Source of the DNA: Circinella minor | Lineage: Eukaryota > Mucoromycota > Mucoromycetes > Mucorales > Lichtheimiaceae | Length of the DNA stretch: 64,000 nt | Assembly (NCBI GenBank): GCA_016758965.1 | Contig: JAEPRB010000154.1 | Span: forward strand, 34,487 to 98,486 | Direction of reading: 5' to 3' | Shown: positions 12,851 through 25,878 of the stretch, one piece after another | Layout: each line of letters starts with the position of its first letter | Numbering within the stretch: the stretch's first letter is position 1 | Program-made: the position numbers and the translations under genes | The notes under the pieces: model-generated | Databases searched by the model: none | Told to the model about the DNA's origin: nothing | What the model saw: the letters and a program-made list of their open reading frames with translations, nothing else

Positions 12851-13877
12851 CTTTAAAAAAAACGTTTTTTGTACGGCTTAATCTAACCATATGTAACCTT
12901 ATGTACAGTATGTTCTGCAGTTGTCACATAAAAAATTGTATACTTTACGTGTTATAATCATATGATATTTAATGTGCTTTTATTTTTCTTAAGTATAATA
13001 ATAAATAGAATCTCATTATGTATATACTAAATATTGCTATGCATATAAAAATCCGGCTATTTTGAATTTAGAGTATTATTAGCTGTCAAGTAAATAGTTA
13101 AAGCATCATCAGTTCTGACTTGTCCATATATATATTTATAATATAATTTACTTTTTTCAACTTGAAAAGTATCTATTATTATATAGCCATCTTGTCCTGA
13201 TAATTGTATATTTACAAGTATACATAAAAAATTAATAAGGGAGAAAATAAATAATAAAATAATCTCTAAAACTTTTGTAAGTAGTTAAAATTTGCATAAT
13301 AAAAAACAAATCTACTCCCCTCTCCTTTTTAAATAGTTAATAAAAGAAAAGCGTTATACAGTATTAAATAAATAGAGTCGACAAAAACATTAATATTCAT
13401 TTAACAATACTAAAAAAACTAATATATTTAAATATCATAACTTCATAGTAACAAATAGTAACAAATAGAAGAAATCGGTGATAATTGAAAAAGGGAAACA
13501 AATCGCTGTTCTAACTTTTTTTTTTATTTTTTTGCTTGCTCGAATAAAGCAACTTTGACTAAAAAAAACCGCGTCTTTTTGTGTGTGTATATATGTCTAT
13601 TTGAGAGTCTATTATTCCTTTATTATTATCCTTTTGGTGAGTTCTTTTTCTCCCTTTCTTTTTTTTTTCAAAGTTTTGTTGAAAAGACAAAAAAAAAAAC
13701 TCGTAATGTTAAAATAATATTTATTTTGATTTATAATCTCATTATTTATATATTCTATTTTTTTCAACTTTTGCTATATATTTAACAAGCAGCTTATTCA
13801 AACTCTCTTGACATAACTTTTTATTATTATTATTATTATTTCTAAAAAAAAAAGAAACACTCGAGGTTTTTTTTTAT
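12851..13877. other. intergenic region upstream of the CTK1-like kinase
   Basis: AT-rich sequence with no supported gene. The last 350 bp are T-rich and then A-rich up to the ATG at 13878, which suits a promoter and 5' UTR. No clear TATA box could be singled out. Confidence 0.5.
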
Positions 13878-16800
13878 ATGGAGCAAAAAAATAATAATAT
13901 TGACGTTGATCGAGACCGTAACGAAATTACAATAAAGTCCAATTCACAACAAACCAAAACCGACATGCCAATACAAGAAAAAATAGGTGAAGAAGAGACA
14001 GAGGAATCTTCTGCTCAGCTGCAACAACAACAACAACAACAACAACAACATTCTCAACGATCTGACAATAATAAATTAACGAGCAATAGTATTGCAGGTG
14101 AAAAACGATCGAGGGATGAATATGATCAGCAACGAAGTAGTAGCCGTCATCGACCTACCAGTAGTAGCCATAGAGAAGAAAAGCGACGTAATTATGGAGA
14201 CGATGAACATAAGAGTTATTCTTCGTCATCAAGGCACGATTCACGTCATGATTATGAACGATCTTCACGTAGTAGTAGACGGTCATCCCATTCGCGACGA
14301 TCAAGTCGAGAACGGAGAGGAGGTAGTAGTAAAGAACGCTCTTCCTATGATAGTAGAGATCGAGACCGAGACCGAGATCGTGATCGTGATCGCGATTATT
14401 ATTATCACCATCATAGCAGTAGTAGTAGAAGAACAACGGATCATCATCATCATCATTCTTCACCGTCTCATAGATATAGTAGTAGTAGTCGAAGGGAAGA
14501 TTATCATCGCTCACCAGACATTAGTAGCGGTAATAGTAGTACAAGTACCGGTATTAAAAAGACTTCATCAGGAGTAGCAATCGTTACACCTGAACCTACG
14601 AATGATAATGATGACTCTACAACAAAGTTAGAACCAACAAGATCAGCAATTGCAACAAGTACTACAATTTCTACTAGTACGAATAATGCTACTAATACTA
14701 CATCATCAACTTTAGCGTCAGAAACTATTACGACAACTACCACTTCTTCTACTGCTGCTACTGTTACGAATACAGCTACTACTACTACTGGTACTGATAG
14801 TAGTACTATAGGTGGGGCAGCACCAGCGACGACAGAAACAAATACTGCTTTACCAACAGCTCCAGCTGCATTTTATCATCAACAACCACCCCAACAACCT
14901 GCGTCACATAATAATAGCCATCATACTCATCATAATAATACTCATCATTCCCAACAACATTGGAATTATTATGGTAGACATCATAGTGGTGGGGGACAAC
15001 ATCCATGGTCACAACCATCATGGACGGATTATAATACACAAGGATATCAAAATGATTATTATTCATCTTATTATACACAAGATCCAACAAACGCATCTCA
15101 ACCTTATTACCAACAACAATCTTATTATCAACAACAAAACTATTACCCACCACGACGTCATCATCATCATAGTCAACATGCAACTATTCCACCTCCTCCA
15201 TCTACTTCTTCTTCTTCTGGACCTCAATCGACTCCGGATCAATCTCATTCTCATCAATATTCAAAACCTGTAAGACCATGGCATCGATTTCCACAACATC
15301 AACATTATTCATTGGATCATCATAATCCACGAAATGATATTACTGATCGACAGCATCAACAACCGCTACCTCCTCCACCTCCACCACCCCCTCCATTACC
15401 TTCACATAATGATACTACTACAACTACAACGAGTAATAATACATCATCAATAGCAGTAAATAATTCTCAACAACAACAACCATTGAGTGTATCAACAACC
15501 GAACAAACGAATATAAATAATAATAAGGATCGTCGAATGGTACAATCATCACCTAGTCCAACATTAGGAGGTGTACCTGATGAAGTATTAGATGATGTAG
15601 GATATCCTTTTCGAACTTTGGATGATCCACAAACATTATTTGAAAAGATTGGTCAAGTGGGTGAAGGAAATTATGGGTAAGTTCTTTTCTTTTTATAATT
15701 ACTATTTGTTCTTATAGAGCAAAAAAAAAGATTGAATAATATGAGGTGGGGATTATTTCTAAATATCATATATATAGTAAGGTATATAAGGCAAGAAATT
15801 CAAAGACTGGTAATTTGATGGCATTAAAACGTATAAGAATGAAAGGTGATCGAGATGGGGTAAGTATAAATAAATTAAATAATAGAGTTATGTTGAAATG
15901 GTAAAAGAAAAAAAAAGTTTAACTGAAAGAAAAAAAATGGAATATTCTAGTTCCCAATAACAGCTATGCGTGAAATCAAACTATTACAACGACTAAAACA
16001 TGAAAGAATTGTTGAATTACAGCAAATTATGGTTGCAAAAGGTAAAAAAAAAATAAGAAATAATTATAAATTGGAAATATTAGAAGAACTAGCAAGAGAA
16101 AGAGATAGATTTTATGATATTGAACTAACATTTTTTTTTCAAATATTAATTTTCATAGGTTCTGTTTATATGGTGATGGAATATATGGATCATGACTTAT
16201 CAGGTATATTAAGTCATCCAAATTTCACTTTTGAACCGGCTCATACCAAGTTTTTAGTACGACAAATGTTGGAAGGACTTGCTTATTTGCATCATATGGG
16301 TATTTTACACAGAGATATCAAAGGTATAAAGATAAAGAATTATGTTTATATATATATAAAAGAGCGGATTATTTACTAATTACAATTTGTTTATTTTTTT
16401 ATTTGTTTATTTTTATTTTTGATAATTAAAAAAAATTAGGTTCTAACTTATTAGTCAATAACAAAGGGGAATTAAAAATTGCTGATTTTGGTTTAGCAAG
16501 AGCATTTCAAAAGAATACCTCCAATGATTATACCAATCGTGTGATTACCTTATGGTATCGACCACCAGAATTACTTTTAGGAGCTACAGCTTATGGACCT
16601 GCCGTTGATATTTGGAGTGTTGGGTAAAAAAAATGCATTTTTAAATTTTTTTGATGGAGTGAGTGTGTGAGTTGTGTCTTGTATTGTATCATTATTATTA
16701 CTTTATATATAGATAGACTAACAACAACAATAACAAATGTTCATTGAAATAATTTTCAGATGTATTATGATTGAATTTTTTGCTCGAAAACCTGCATTTA

Positions 16801-17375
16801 ATGGAACAGATGAAATTTCTCAATTGGATTTAATATATCGAACTATGGGTACACCTACATTGGAAACCTGGCCTACAGTCAATCAACTTTCATGGTATGA
16901 ATTGGTACGACCTAAAGAACATTACCCTAATAAATTCAAGGAAATGTATGGAAGGTAAATATATATATACATAAAGAGGCATGAATCTATTTATATGTAT
17001 TTTTTTTCGGTTCATTGGTTTAATTGGATTGATTTTTATTTTATATTTTAGTATGCTTTCACCTGGAGCCTTGGAATTATTAGAAGCCATGTTATCCATG
17101 GATCCACAAAAAAGACCTAGTGCTGCAGAAGCATTAGAGTTTGATTATTTTACAAAAGAAGAGCCTGAAGCTATTGCACCTGAAAAGTAAGTGTATATAC
17201 ATATGAATAAGGGGAATGTTTTTTTGAATAGATTGATTAAATAAATATAATTTCTTTTTTTAGCTTATTGGATATCCATGGTGATTGGCATGAATTTGAA
17301 TCTAAGCAACGAAAAAGAGCAAACAAAGGAGAAATTACTATGCCAACACGTAGTAATAGTGTCAAAAAGACTTGA
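13878..17375 (+). CDS. CTK1: CTDK-I/CDK12-type cyclin-dependent kinase
   Basis: Eight exons (13878-15676, 15778-15859, 15951-16041, 16159-16323, 16440-16623, 16760-16954, 17052-17186, 17264-17375) encode 920 residues. The kinase domain occupies about 585-890 and has every core motif. The glycine loop is [11 protein letters not shown] and the VAIK-type lysine sits in MALKRIR. The cyclin-binding helix is PITAMRE. HRDIK, DFGLA and the T-loop [17 protein letters not shown] follow. The PITAxRE helix and this T-loop place it with Ctk1/Lsk1/CDK12, which with a cyclin K-like partner phosphorylates Ser2 of the RNA polymerase II C-terminal repeat in the nucleus. About 580 N-terminal residues are low complexity: a Q run, an R/S and R/D-rich part (about 80-190) as in splicing-associated proteins, then T/S-, H/Q/Y- and P-rich parts. 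CDK9 is less likely because of this long RS-like extension. AATAAA lies at 17383-17388. Confidence 0.9.
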
Positions 17376-17382
17376 ATTGTAA

Positions 17383-17388
17383 AATAAA
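17383..17388 (+). promoter_or_regulatory. polyadenylation signal AATAAA of the kinase gene
   Basis: AATAAA lies 8 nt after the kinase stop codon and before the T-rich stretch at about 17400. Such a signal is common but not obligatory in fungal 3' ends. Confidence 0.4.
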
Positions 17389-17612
17389 TCATTTAATGTT
17401 TTTTTTTTTTTGATAATCGTTGTGATAAGTGAATCAGTTTTAATATTCATAAAATTGGACTAAACCAAATTAAGGTTTTACGGAGTATATGTATACTTTT
17501 TCTGCCATTGTTTTTTCATATTTTTTTTAAAAATCAGCACTTATGCCAAATTGAATATATATATTTCTCTTTTACTTTTTATTTTATAACAACATAACGA
17601 TTTAAAATAGTA

Positions 17613-17908
17613 ATGGGAGCAGCATTAAGTTGTATAGCTTTACCAGCACTTGGATCTCTAGGAACATGGGTAGCAAGTTGTTTTTCTGCTGCTGCATGTT
17701 CACTTTTTTGTAAAAGGTATTTGTAATTTTAAAAAAAACTGTAAAGAATATAACCACTTTTTCCATATTTCTTGGCATTAATGAGGATTTATTATTACTC
17801 TTTTATTCATAATGTAATATATAGTTGCAACTGTAACAATTCAATTGCCACACGTATTGGCTATGCTGTATGTATATATATTCGCATGTAAAAAAAATAG
17901 ACGACGTG

Positions 17909-17952
<44 letters not shown>

Positions 17953-18545
17953 AGTGCGTATATGTATTAACATTAATAAATTACTATATGTATTTTTTTA
18001 TAGATAATATTTCTATTGAATTCAATTGTAAGCTTATCATTAATATTATTTTTCTTTTAACTTGAGATTAATTCATGTGGTTTTTTTTTACATCAAAGTT
18101 CTTTATAATTATATTATTCCTATCTCACCAAATAACAATTATTTTATATAAAATAGTTTGCTTGGCTCATGTTATCCAATTGGGCCATTAAACAACTACA
18201 ACATATAACACTGGACTATATGAAATTGGAATGTGAGCAAGGAACCTGTTATGGTATTATTGCAGTATGTATTACTATTATTATCATCACTATTACCATT
18301 ATTCGAAATGGAAAAAGTATACATGGAAGACTAAAAAAAAACTACGACAATAAAATTCTCGGGATAGGTTCATCGAGTATGTTTTGCACTTGTACTTTTC
18401 CATGCATTATTGGGTATTTTCTTACTTGGTGTTCGTGATAGTCGACAAAAAAGAGCCGGTCTTCAGAATGGGTAAGGAAAAAAGAGAAACGGGGAGAAAC
18501 GGGGAGATGTGCTATTTATTTGATTTATGGATAGGAGGAAAGATT

Positions 18546-18578
<33 letters not shown>

Positions 18579-20005
18579 TAACAGATGTGAATTAAATAAT
18601 AATAGATGGTGGGGGCCGAAAGTACTTCTTTGGCTTGCATTAGTTACAGCATCATTTTTCATCCCAAATGGATTTTTCATGGTATGGGGTAATTACTTTG
18701 CTTTAATCGGTGCTGCTATCTTTATCTTGTTTGGTTTACTTTTACTTGTCGATTTTGCTCATAGTTGGACAGAACGATGTTTGGAGAACTATGAAATGAG
18801 TGATTCAAATCGATGGAAATATATTTTGATTGGTACGTTAAAAACCATATTTTCTTTCTGTAAAGTAGCAAATAACTGGTATTAGAATGTTTTTTTTTAC
18901 TTACTATGTCACCATTATAATTAGCTGGAACATTACTCATGTTTGGAGGTGCTGTTACATTAACGGGTATCATGTATGGTTTCTTTGCTACCAATGGTTG
19001 TTCTTTAAATCAATTCTTTATTACACTCAACTTGATCCTCTGTTTATTGGTGACCATTTTATGTATTTCACCATCTGTTCAATCCGCAAATCCACGTTCA
19101 GGTCTTTCACAAGCATCGATTGTTGTTATTTATTGTACTTATTTGGTTTTATCAGCTGTTGCCAATGAACCCAATGATAAACAATGTAATCCACTTCGAC
19201 GATCCCAAGGTCCACAAACAACATCGATTGTTCTTGGTGCTATTTTTACATTTTTGGCTGTTGCTTATTCAACCAGTCGTGCTGCTACTCAAGATAGTGC
19301 ATTTATGAATAAGGGTCGTCGACAGAATAATTATGAAGCTTTGGATACGGAGAGTGCTGTACCATTAATGGCCAATCAAGTAGATGCTGGTGCTCAAAGA
19401 ATGAGTACAGAAGGTTCAGCTCGTGCACGTCTAGTTGCTGCTGTTGAAAGCGGGTAAAGTTACCTCTTTTTTTCTTTAAAAAAAAAACCAAGATCCGGGA
19501 AAAGAGAGAAATATTAGGGAAATACTAATAATAATAAAAATCATTGTTTTAATATAGTGCACTTCCACGTTCGGCATTGGATGAAGATGATGAAGATGAT
19601 GAAGATTTTGATTATGATGATAAGGATGATGAACGTTATGGATCAGTTTATAATTATTCTTTCTTCCATTTTGTATTTGCTATTGCTGCCATGTATATTG
19701 CTATGGTATTAACAAATTGGAATACTATATCAATGAAAGATACGAATAGTACACCTATTGAAGGTGATCAAGATGGTGATTTTGTTCGTATTGGACAAAG
19801 TTATACTGCTGTTTGGGTCAAGATTGTTTCAGGATGGTTATGTATTATTTTTTATGGTTGGTCTCTTGTTGCACCTGTTGTAATGCCTGACAGATTTTCT
19901 GTAAGTTTATCTTTTTTTGTGGATTGTAAAGATATCTAAATGGGTTCTAAAGCTTTTATTTTATTTTTTATTTTTTTTCCCTATTTCTCTATATAGGATT
20001 ATTAA
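17613..20005 (+). CDS. TMS1: Serinc/TMS1-family multispanning membrane protein
   Basis: Nine exons (17613-17716, 17825-17867, 18004-18027, 18157-18264, 18368-18471, 18606-18832, 18925-19453, 19558-19900, 19997-20005) give 496 residues, the usual Serinc length. The start MGAALSCIALPALGSLGTW and the conserved Cys cluster CKSCNCNNS are typical. So are the VHR, GVRDSRQKRAGLQNGWWGPK and IPNGFFMVWGNYF segments. About ten hydrophobic helices are visible, with an acidic D/E-rich loop near 19577-19640 before the last two. The family resides in endomembranes and plasma or vacuolar membrane; a role in serine incorporation into lipids was proposed, and lipid scrambling is reported for animal members. Exon 3 is only 24 nt and the last exon encodes only D-Y-stop. 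Reading through the last donor would instead end at 19939, so the extreme C-terminus is less sure. Confidence 0.9.
17914..17939 (+). repeat. (TA)n microsatellite in a Serinc intron
   Basis: About 12 AT units followed by (TG)n, within the second intron of the Serinc gene. A similar (AT)n run occurs at about 18548-18576 in a later intron. Confidence 0.85.
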
Positions 20006-20241
20006 ACAAAAAAAAAAGAAAAGGAAAGATTTGGAGGAGGAGAAAGAGAAAATAATAATGTGTCTGTAGTAATTAATCTCTCTTTTGCTTGTACAAAATA
20101 ATAATAATAATAATAAAAATAAAAAATATTCTCTATATGTTTTTGATATGATAATTTGCAAAGGAAAAAGAAAAAGGGAAGGAGAGAGAAGAAAGAGGTA
20201 TAATAATTATTTTTTACTTTAAAAGAAGGTTGGTTTTTGTT

Positions 20242-23200
20242 TTACCACAATTCAAATATATCATTAGGCCATTGTCCTGTTTCACGAGCTTGCCAATATT
20301 GTCCAGTATATTGAAAAGATTGACCCGTATTATGAGGTTCTTGACCTTCAGCTGGAGGAATAAACAAAGGATCTGAATATTTATCATCTTCAAGTGTAAA
20401 CCATCTTGGTTTCCAAACGACACCTTTTTGTTCAAACTCTTTTCTTCGATCACGTTGCTTTTGTTCTATTCGTTGTTTTTCTTCATCTGCTTCATCTGCT
20501 AAACCATTTTCATAAAGTCGTTGATCAGGTCGATAACGTGTATCTGTCACTGGCAATTTATCACGTTCTAAATCAGTAATTTCATTTAATTCAACACAAT
20601 AACGAGTAAAGCCATAATATTTGGTATAGTCTTCAATTCCTGGTGGATTGGCGTTCCAAAGAACGGCCAATTTGCGTTTGTTCATGTCTATTTCCTCAGA
20701 TAATTTATCACTCCATTTTCCAACAATACGTCTACATTTCTTGCCCTTGCTGTCATAAAAGGTAGCAATCACATCGTTTCGGTTAGAAGGAACACCAAAT
20801 AATCCACCACCTGTACCTTCTTTAAAGGCCACTGTAGCATATTCTCCTGTAGTATGGTTGGTAATTTGCATTTCACCAGCAGTTTCTAAATATTTTTCAC
20901 CAGCAATCATATTACGCATCCAACTAGATGGTTTATTGTATGTATAATGATCTTCATGACCTGTTAAAGTAACATTATATACACCTTCTGTCATAAATTC
21001 CTATTTAAATAAAGAAAATTATTAATCTCTTTCCTCTCGATTATGGAATTATTTTTACCCGACAAAATTTTTTTTCTCACTACTCCATACAAAAGTCTTA
21101 AAAACTTACCATTGATTTTCCCCAGAATTTACTCTTAATTTTAGTACATTGCCAATATTTATAAGCTTTTGCTTCAGCATGAGCCTAAAAAAAATTAGTG
21201 TCATTTCAATTTTTTTTTAGAATGTCAATATATAATAACTTTTAAAAAATTATTTTTAACACAAAAAAAAAAAAAAAAAAAAACTTACAGCAATAATTAA
21301 TGGATTATGTGATACTTTTTCAGCAATAAAACGAAATCCTTTATCGGGACGAATATTTTCATAAGTTTCATTCATCATTGGATTAAAAGGCTAAAAAGAA
21401 ATTTAATAGTGTTTTTATTATTATTATGATAATAATACCAGAGGAAAGGTGTGGGGGACAATGGTTAGAAAAATATGATTATACAACAATTTTGAGATCA
21501 TGTTTCCCCCTAACTCTTCTTACCTTTCTACCGGTACGATATTGTGTTGAAGCAAAACTTGAAACAGCAAAAATAGCCACGTGCATAAGACGTTCCATTG
21601 AATCTGATAATGTTGCAGCTTTATCCAACACTTGACAATATTCCAAATCTTCACAAGCACGTTGTAACATATTAAGTGGTTCATTCATACTAATAGGCAT
21701 AGAGATAGTTGATAAATCTTTACCAACATTCTTTCTAAATACAGAAAGAGCAGATCCTACATCACCCACAGCATGGGAAGGTAATCTATTACGTCGAACA
21801 CAGTCACCAGCGATACTTAATTCCAATGTTTCATTTTCATCATTACCATTTACTTCAGGTTCTTTTATATAAATCAACAATAAGAAATTAATAAGTAAAT
21901 TTATATATATATCCAAGTTGAAAATATTAAAAAATAAAAAACTTACCATCATCATCGTCACTACTATCTTCATTATTGACTTCCATTTCTTCTTCTCCAC
22001 CAAACGAACCATCATCATCACCACCACTTAAAATAATATCTTCAGCATCAAAAAATTGTTCAGAAACAGAAGAACGAGCACTCATGGTTCGATGAATGCT
22101 TTCACGATTAGATCCATCCAAACCATGTTCTGAATCACCAGGTAAAACCAAAGAGACAGTCGAAGCACCTGCAGGAGCACTATTACGAAATGCTGTCCAA
22201 CGTTTTTGTTGATCTTCAGCATTAATTTGGATCGCCTTTTGATCCTTTTCTAACTGTTGATTAAGTGCTGAAATCTTTTGACTCAAATCCTTGACTTGAG
22301 GAACATGAGACAATTGATCCAAAAGTGCACGTAACACAACAATATTATCACCCAATCGAATGACACTATTACGTAAAGCAGTAGCACTTTTGACACCCTT
22401 TTCAACATTATCTTGTTGATTAGGTGAATTGAAATCTTCCATCATACTAGCAGCAGTAGGTAAATCCGTTTGAATTTCAATGTTTCCACCTGAACGATAA
22501 GCACGAAAAGCCGCAGTCCATTTATCATGGTCGTCGGTAGTTAATGTTTTTAGGTGGTACAGCATAGTACCCGAATCAATATGAATTAATCTTTGATCTG
22601 GGTTCGATGAAATAGTAGCCAACATTATTTGAATAGATCCTCGAGTCACACTGTTAGGAGACGTTGAATAAGAAAGAACACCAGAAGGAGACAATTGAAA
22701 CCAACGTTTAGCCCATCCTAATTATTATTATTATTATTTTGATGTTATCTTGGTAGGTTAGTGGAAGGGGAAAAAAAGAAAAAAAAATTCATGCAATATG
22801 TAATGTATAATACATACTCCTCCACCCAAACATACACACACACACACACATACTCTTTCTCTTCTTCTTGTCCCCCCTCTTCCCAAATATTCTATTATCA
22901 TTTATTATTACCTTGCATTTTCTTTCGTTTTTTCTTAAGAAGCCATCCAGACATATCATGATTTGGTTTTGCTGATAATTTAGCCTTAACATTAGAATCC
23001 ACAAGAGCAACTGAAAATGTTAAAGTTTTAGCCTTGTTTCTAGAAAATGTATTATCTATATAATTTTATTTTTTAGAGTTTTTATTGTTCTGGGTTCCTG
23101 GTTTTTTTTTTTTTTGACAGCCCTTTTTTTTATATATTTTTTTTTACCAAAAACTAAAACATAATTTCCAGGTTCATCAACAACATGAGTACCCTCAATC

Positions 23201-23722
23201 TTGGTACTACTAGAATTCATATGTTGAATCGGAATAATCTCGTCTAAACCTTGTTCTTTAAGTTTAGTTGAAGCAACAGATTTTGCACGAGGTCGACCAC
23301 TACTTGTTGTACCAGAACCAATGCTATATTCAGACTCGTCATCGTCTATATATATATTATTTTTTGTTAAACAATAAAGTCATTCATTTTTAAAATTCCT
23401 GCACAGGAAAAAAAAAAATAAAAAAAAAATAAACTGGGTCGTTTTTTTTATTACCTGGATGTTGACGTGAAATATTATTATTTTTATTTCCTGAAAGTAA
23501 TTCACCTGGTGGAGCAGAAAGTTGACGTTGTTGTAATTGTTGTTGAGCACGAAAGATGATCTCGGAAGAAGAAGGTAAAGGAGCTTGACCACGTCTTCGA
23601 TAAACACCAAAAGAAATATTATTACGTTTTGTAGTGAATGACCAACGTATAGCTGTACCTTTAGTAGGTACATAAATATAATGAAGGTATGAGTCTCTTG
23701 GTTGTACTTGGACTACCTCCAT
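20242..23722 (-). CDS. OSH3: Osh3-like oxysterol-binding protein (GOLD-PH-FFAT-ORD)
   Basis: Eight exons (23722-23455, 23345-23148, 23010-22912, 22717-21947, 21861-21524, 21390-21289, 21184-21110, 21000-20242) give 869 residues. A short GOLD-like N-terminus contains [19 protein letters not shown]. The PH domain spans about 175-270 ([10 protein letters not shown] to the W of DHDKWTAAF). A FFAT motif EQFFDAED near residue 405 would bind VAP on the ER. The OSBP domain from about 475 has [24 protein letters not shown] and the C-terminal [13 protein letters not shown]. The order matches yeast Osh3, a phosphatidylinositol-4-phosphate exchange protein at ER contact sites. The family signature EQVSHHPP reads EKVSHNPL here, so the second His of the pair is Asn. 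The gene converges with the Serinc gene, 236 bp apart. Confidence 0.92.
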
Positions 23723-24458
23723 AATAATAATAATAATAAAAGAAAAATAAAAAGTATGTGATTGAAATTAAATATATAAAAAAAAAAGAAAAGGAGAAAG
23801 GAAAGGAGGGGGGTTTAGGTGTGTGGGATGTGTTGAGTAGTTTGGGGTGAAAAAGAAGATTTTAAAGTTGTTTTGGATATATATAAAAAAAAATATGAAA
23901 GGAAAAAAAAAAGTGGGAATTAAAAGTGGATGTCTTTTTATTAATACCACACTAAGATATATATATCTTTTACGCACGGGCTCAGCTTTCTGTTTTACAT
24001 GTTTATTTGCTGCAAAAACGGAAAATGAACCAGAAAAAAAATGATATTGTCAGCAATATCTTTCCTTTTTTAGAGTTACTTATGATTGATGAAAATAAAA
24101 TAAAAGAACTCACATGTCAGTCGTAGTAATTTGACCCCCCCTTCTTTTATCACCGTGACAACGAAAGTAAATACTTTGCTCTATTATTCATCAACAATAT
24201 TACAAAAGAACAAACCCCATCCTAGATATACAAGTTGTTGTCATGACAAAAACATTATGCTCTTTTTAATTCTAAAACAGGTAATTTAGGAGGCTGCTTT
24301 ATTAATGCATATTATAAAATTAATAAACTCCTAAAAAAATTCCTCACGTTATTTTTTTTTATATAAAGGTTATTATAACTATAATTGTTATTTTTTTTTA
24401 TTAAAAGCAAAAAAAAAAACTATATATTCCCGCTTCATTTCTTCTTCTTCTTTTTTTT
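23723..24458. other. intergenic region between PEF and OSH3-like genes
   Basis: It holds the 3' end of the penta-EF-hand gene and the promoter of the OSH3-like gene, both on the minus strand. The sequence is A/G-rich then AT-rich with homopolymer runs. No gene is supported. Confidence 0.6.
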
Positions 24459-25787
24459 TTAACCGCGCTGACGTACAACAAGCTCCAAGAACTAAAAAGT
24501 TGTGGGGAAAATAATGGGATTAGTTTCTTTTTTTTTTTGGCGCGTGTAATAATAATGCGGTCAAAATAAACTACTTTTGTGTAACAAGCATAAAATATAC
24601 TTGGGATACTTACATCTTCATACTTAATTTGAATCCAACCATCACCATCAGTATCATATTGTCTGAATGAATCTGTCAAAGTCTTGACAGTGACAGAAGC
24701 TTGAACAAAGTTATCGAATGTCACATCTCCTTTGCCTGCACTCCAGTGTCCTGTGTGAGTGTGATTTTTTTTTTTTTTGTATTTGTATTTTTTTTTCATA
24801 TATATATTATATTTATATAAGTCAAACCTCCTCTCCTTTCTAAGTTTTTTCATGTTTTCTCTCTCCTTCTCTCTTTTCTCTTTTTCTCTTTTCTCTTTTC
24901 TCTTTTTCTTAACTTTCTCTCTCCACTCAAATGACAAATGATAGAAACAACCATTTTTAAAGGAAGTATGACTTTTTTTTTAAATAAAATGAAACACAAA
25001 AACAATGCTTACCGTATTTATCAAACTTGTTAATCAAAATATTAATAAACTTGTCCGAAAGATTATATCCAAATGTTCTTAAAGCATTACCCATTTCACT
25101 ACGGTCAATACTACCCGAACCATCTGCATCAAAAGTTTGGAAGCATCGTTTCCAATCTTCAATATATTTCCATAATCCAGAAAATTCTTGGAAATCGATT
25201 GTACCCGTTTGATCTAATTACGTCATTCAAGTAACAAACCACCCCCCCAAATAAAAAAAGATACATTGTATATATGTGTTGTTTTAAGTATAAAATAAAC
25301 ATATAGTTTTCGTTTTCTCCCCCTTACCCCATTGTAACAAACTTACCTTTATCAAACATAGCAACCATTAAACGAACAGTTTCAATATTGAAAGGACTCC
25401 AGTCACCGTTAATTAAAGCACGTTGCAATTCATCAACAGTTAATTGACCAGAATTATCAGTATCTACAGCTTTGAACCAACCCCATAATTGTTGACTGGG
25501 ATTACCAGTAGGTGGAGGGGGTGCTTGACCTTTTTTTTATTTTTTATAAATTTATAAATTTTTTATTAATGAATTACAATCTCTTTCATTATCTATATTT
25601 GACACTTGTCAATAAATTAACACTATTTACCATAACCACCATGTTGTTGTTGTTGTTGTTGTTGTTGATAACCAGCAGGAGGAGCACCACCTGGAGGAGG
25701 AGCACCACCATAACCAGGAGGTGGCTGTTGATAGTTTTGAGCGGGTGAGCCGTATTGATGTTGTTGTGGATTTTGTTGATAACTCAT
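24459..25787 (-). CDS. PEF1: penta-EF-hand calcium-binding protein (peflin/ALG-2/Pef1 type)
   Basis: Five exons (25787-25631, 25529-25347, 25213-25013, 24750-24614, 24491-24459) encode 236 residues. The first 65 or so residues are P/G/Q/Y-rich with a Q run, as in peflin and ALG-2. Five EF-hands follow. EF1 is VDTDNSGQLTVDE and EF2 is FDKDQTGTIDFQE. EF3 is FDADGSGSIDRSE. EF4 is irregular (KFDKYGHWSAGKGDVTF). EF5 is YDTDGDGWIQIKYED and ends the domain. The last exon (11 codons including stop) supplies the short hydrophobic tail F-L-E-L-V-V. Such proteins dimerise through EF5 and work as cytosolic calcium adaptors in COPII, ESCRT or membrane repair; fungal Pef1 is linked to cell polarity and cation homeostasis. 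The terminal exon was chosen because it restores that tail in frame. Confidence 0.92.
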
Positions 25788-25861
25788 TGGGTTTAAATTT
25801 CTTTTCGAGATGGGAAAGTGGAAAAAAAAAAGTGTTGTTGTGGGTCGGCGGAGAGCGAGAT

Positions 25862-25878
25862 TTTATATATAAAAGAGT
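25862..25878 (-). promoter_or_regulatory. TATA-like element of the penta-EF-hand gene
   Basis: The near-palindrome TTTTATATATAAAAGAG lies about 75-90 bp upstream of the ATG at 25787. Its spacing suits a TATA box, but AT-rich background makes chance occurrence possible. Confidence 0.35.

Noticed and set aside
13555..13785. 76-codon + strand ORF before the kinase
   Set aside because: F/Y/L-rich translation of T-rich promoter DNA without an ATG-supported domain.
14092..15273. Overlapping ORFs on both strands within the CTK1-like gene
   Set aside because: They are frame shadows of the low-complexity S/R/H/Q-rich N-terminus.
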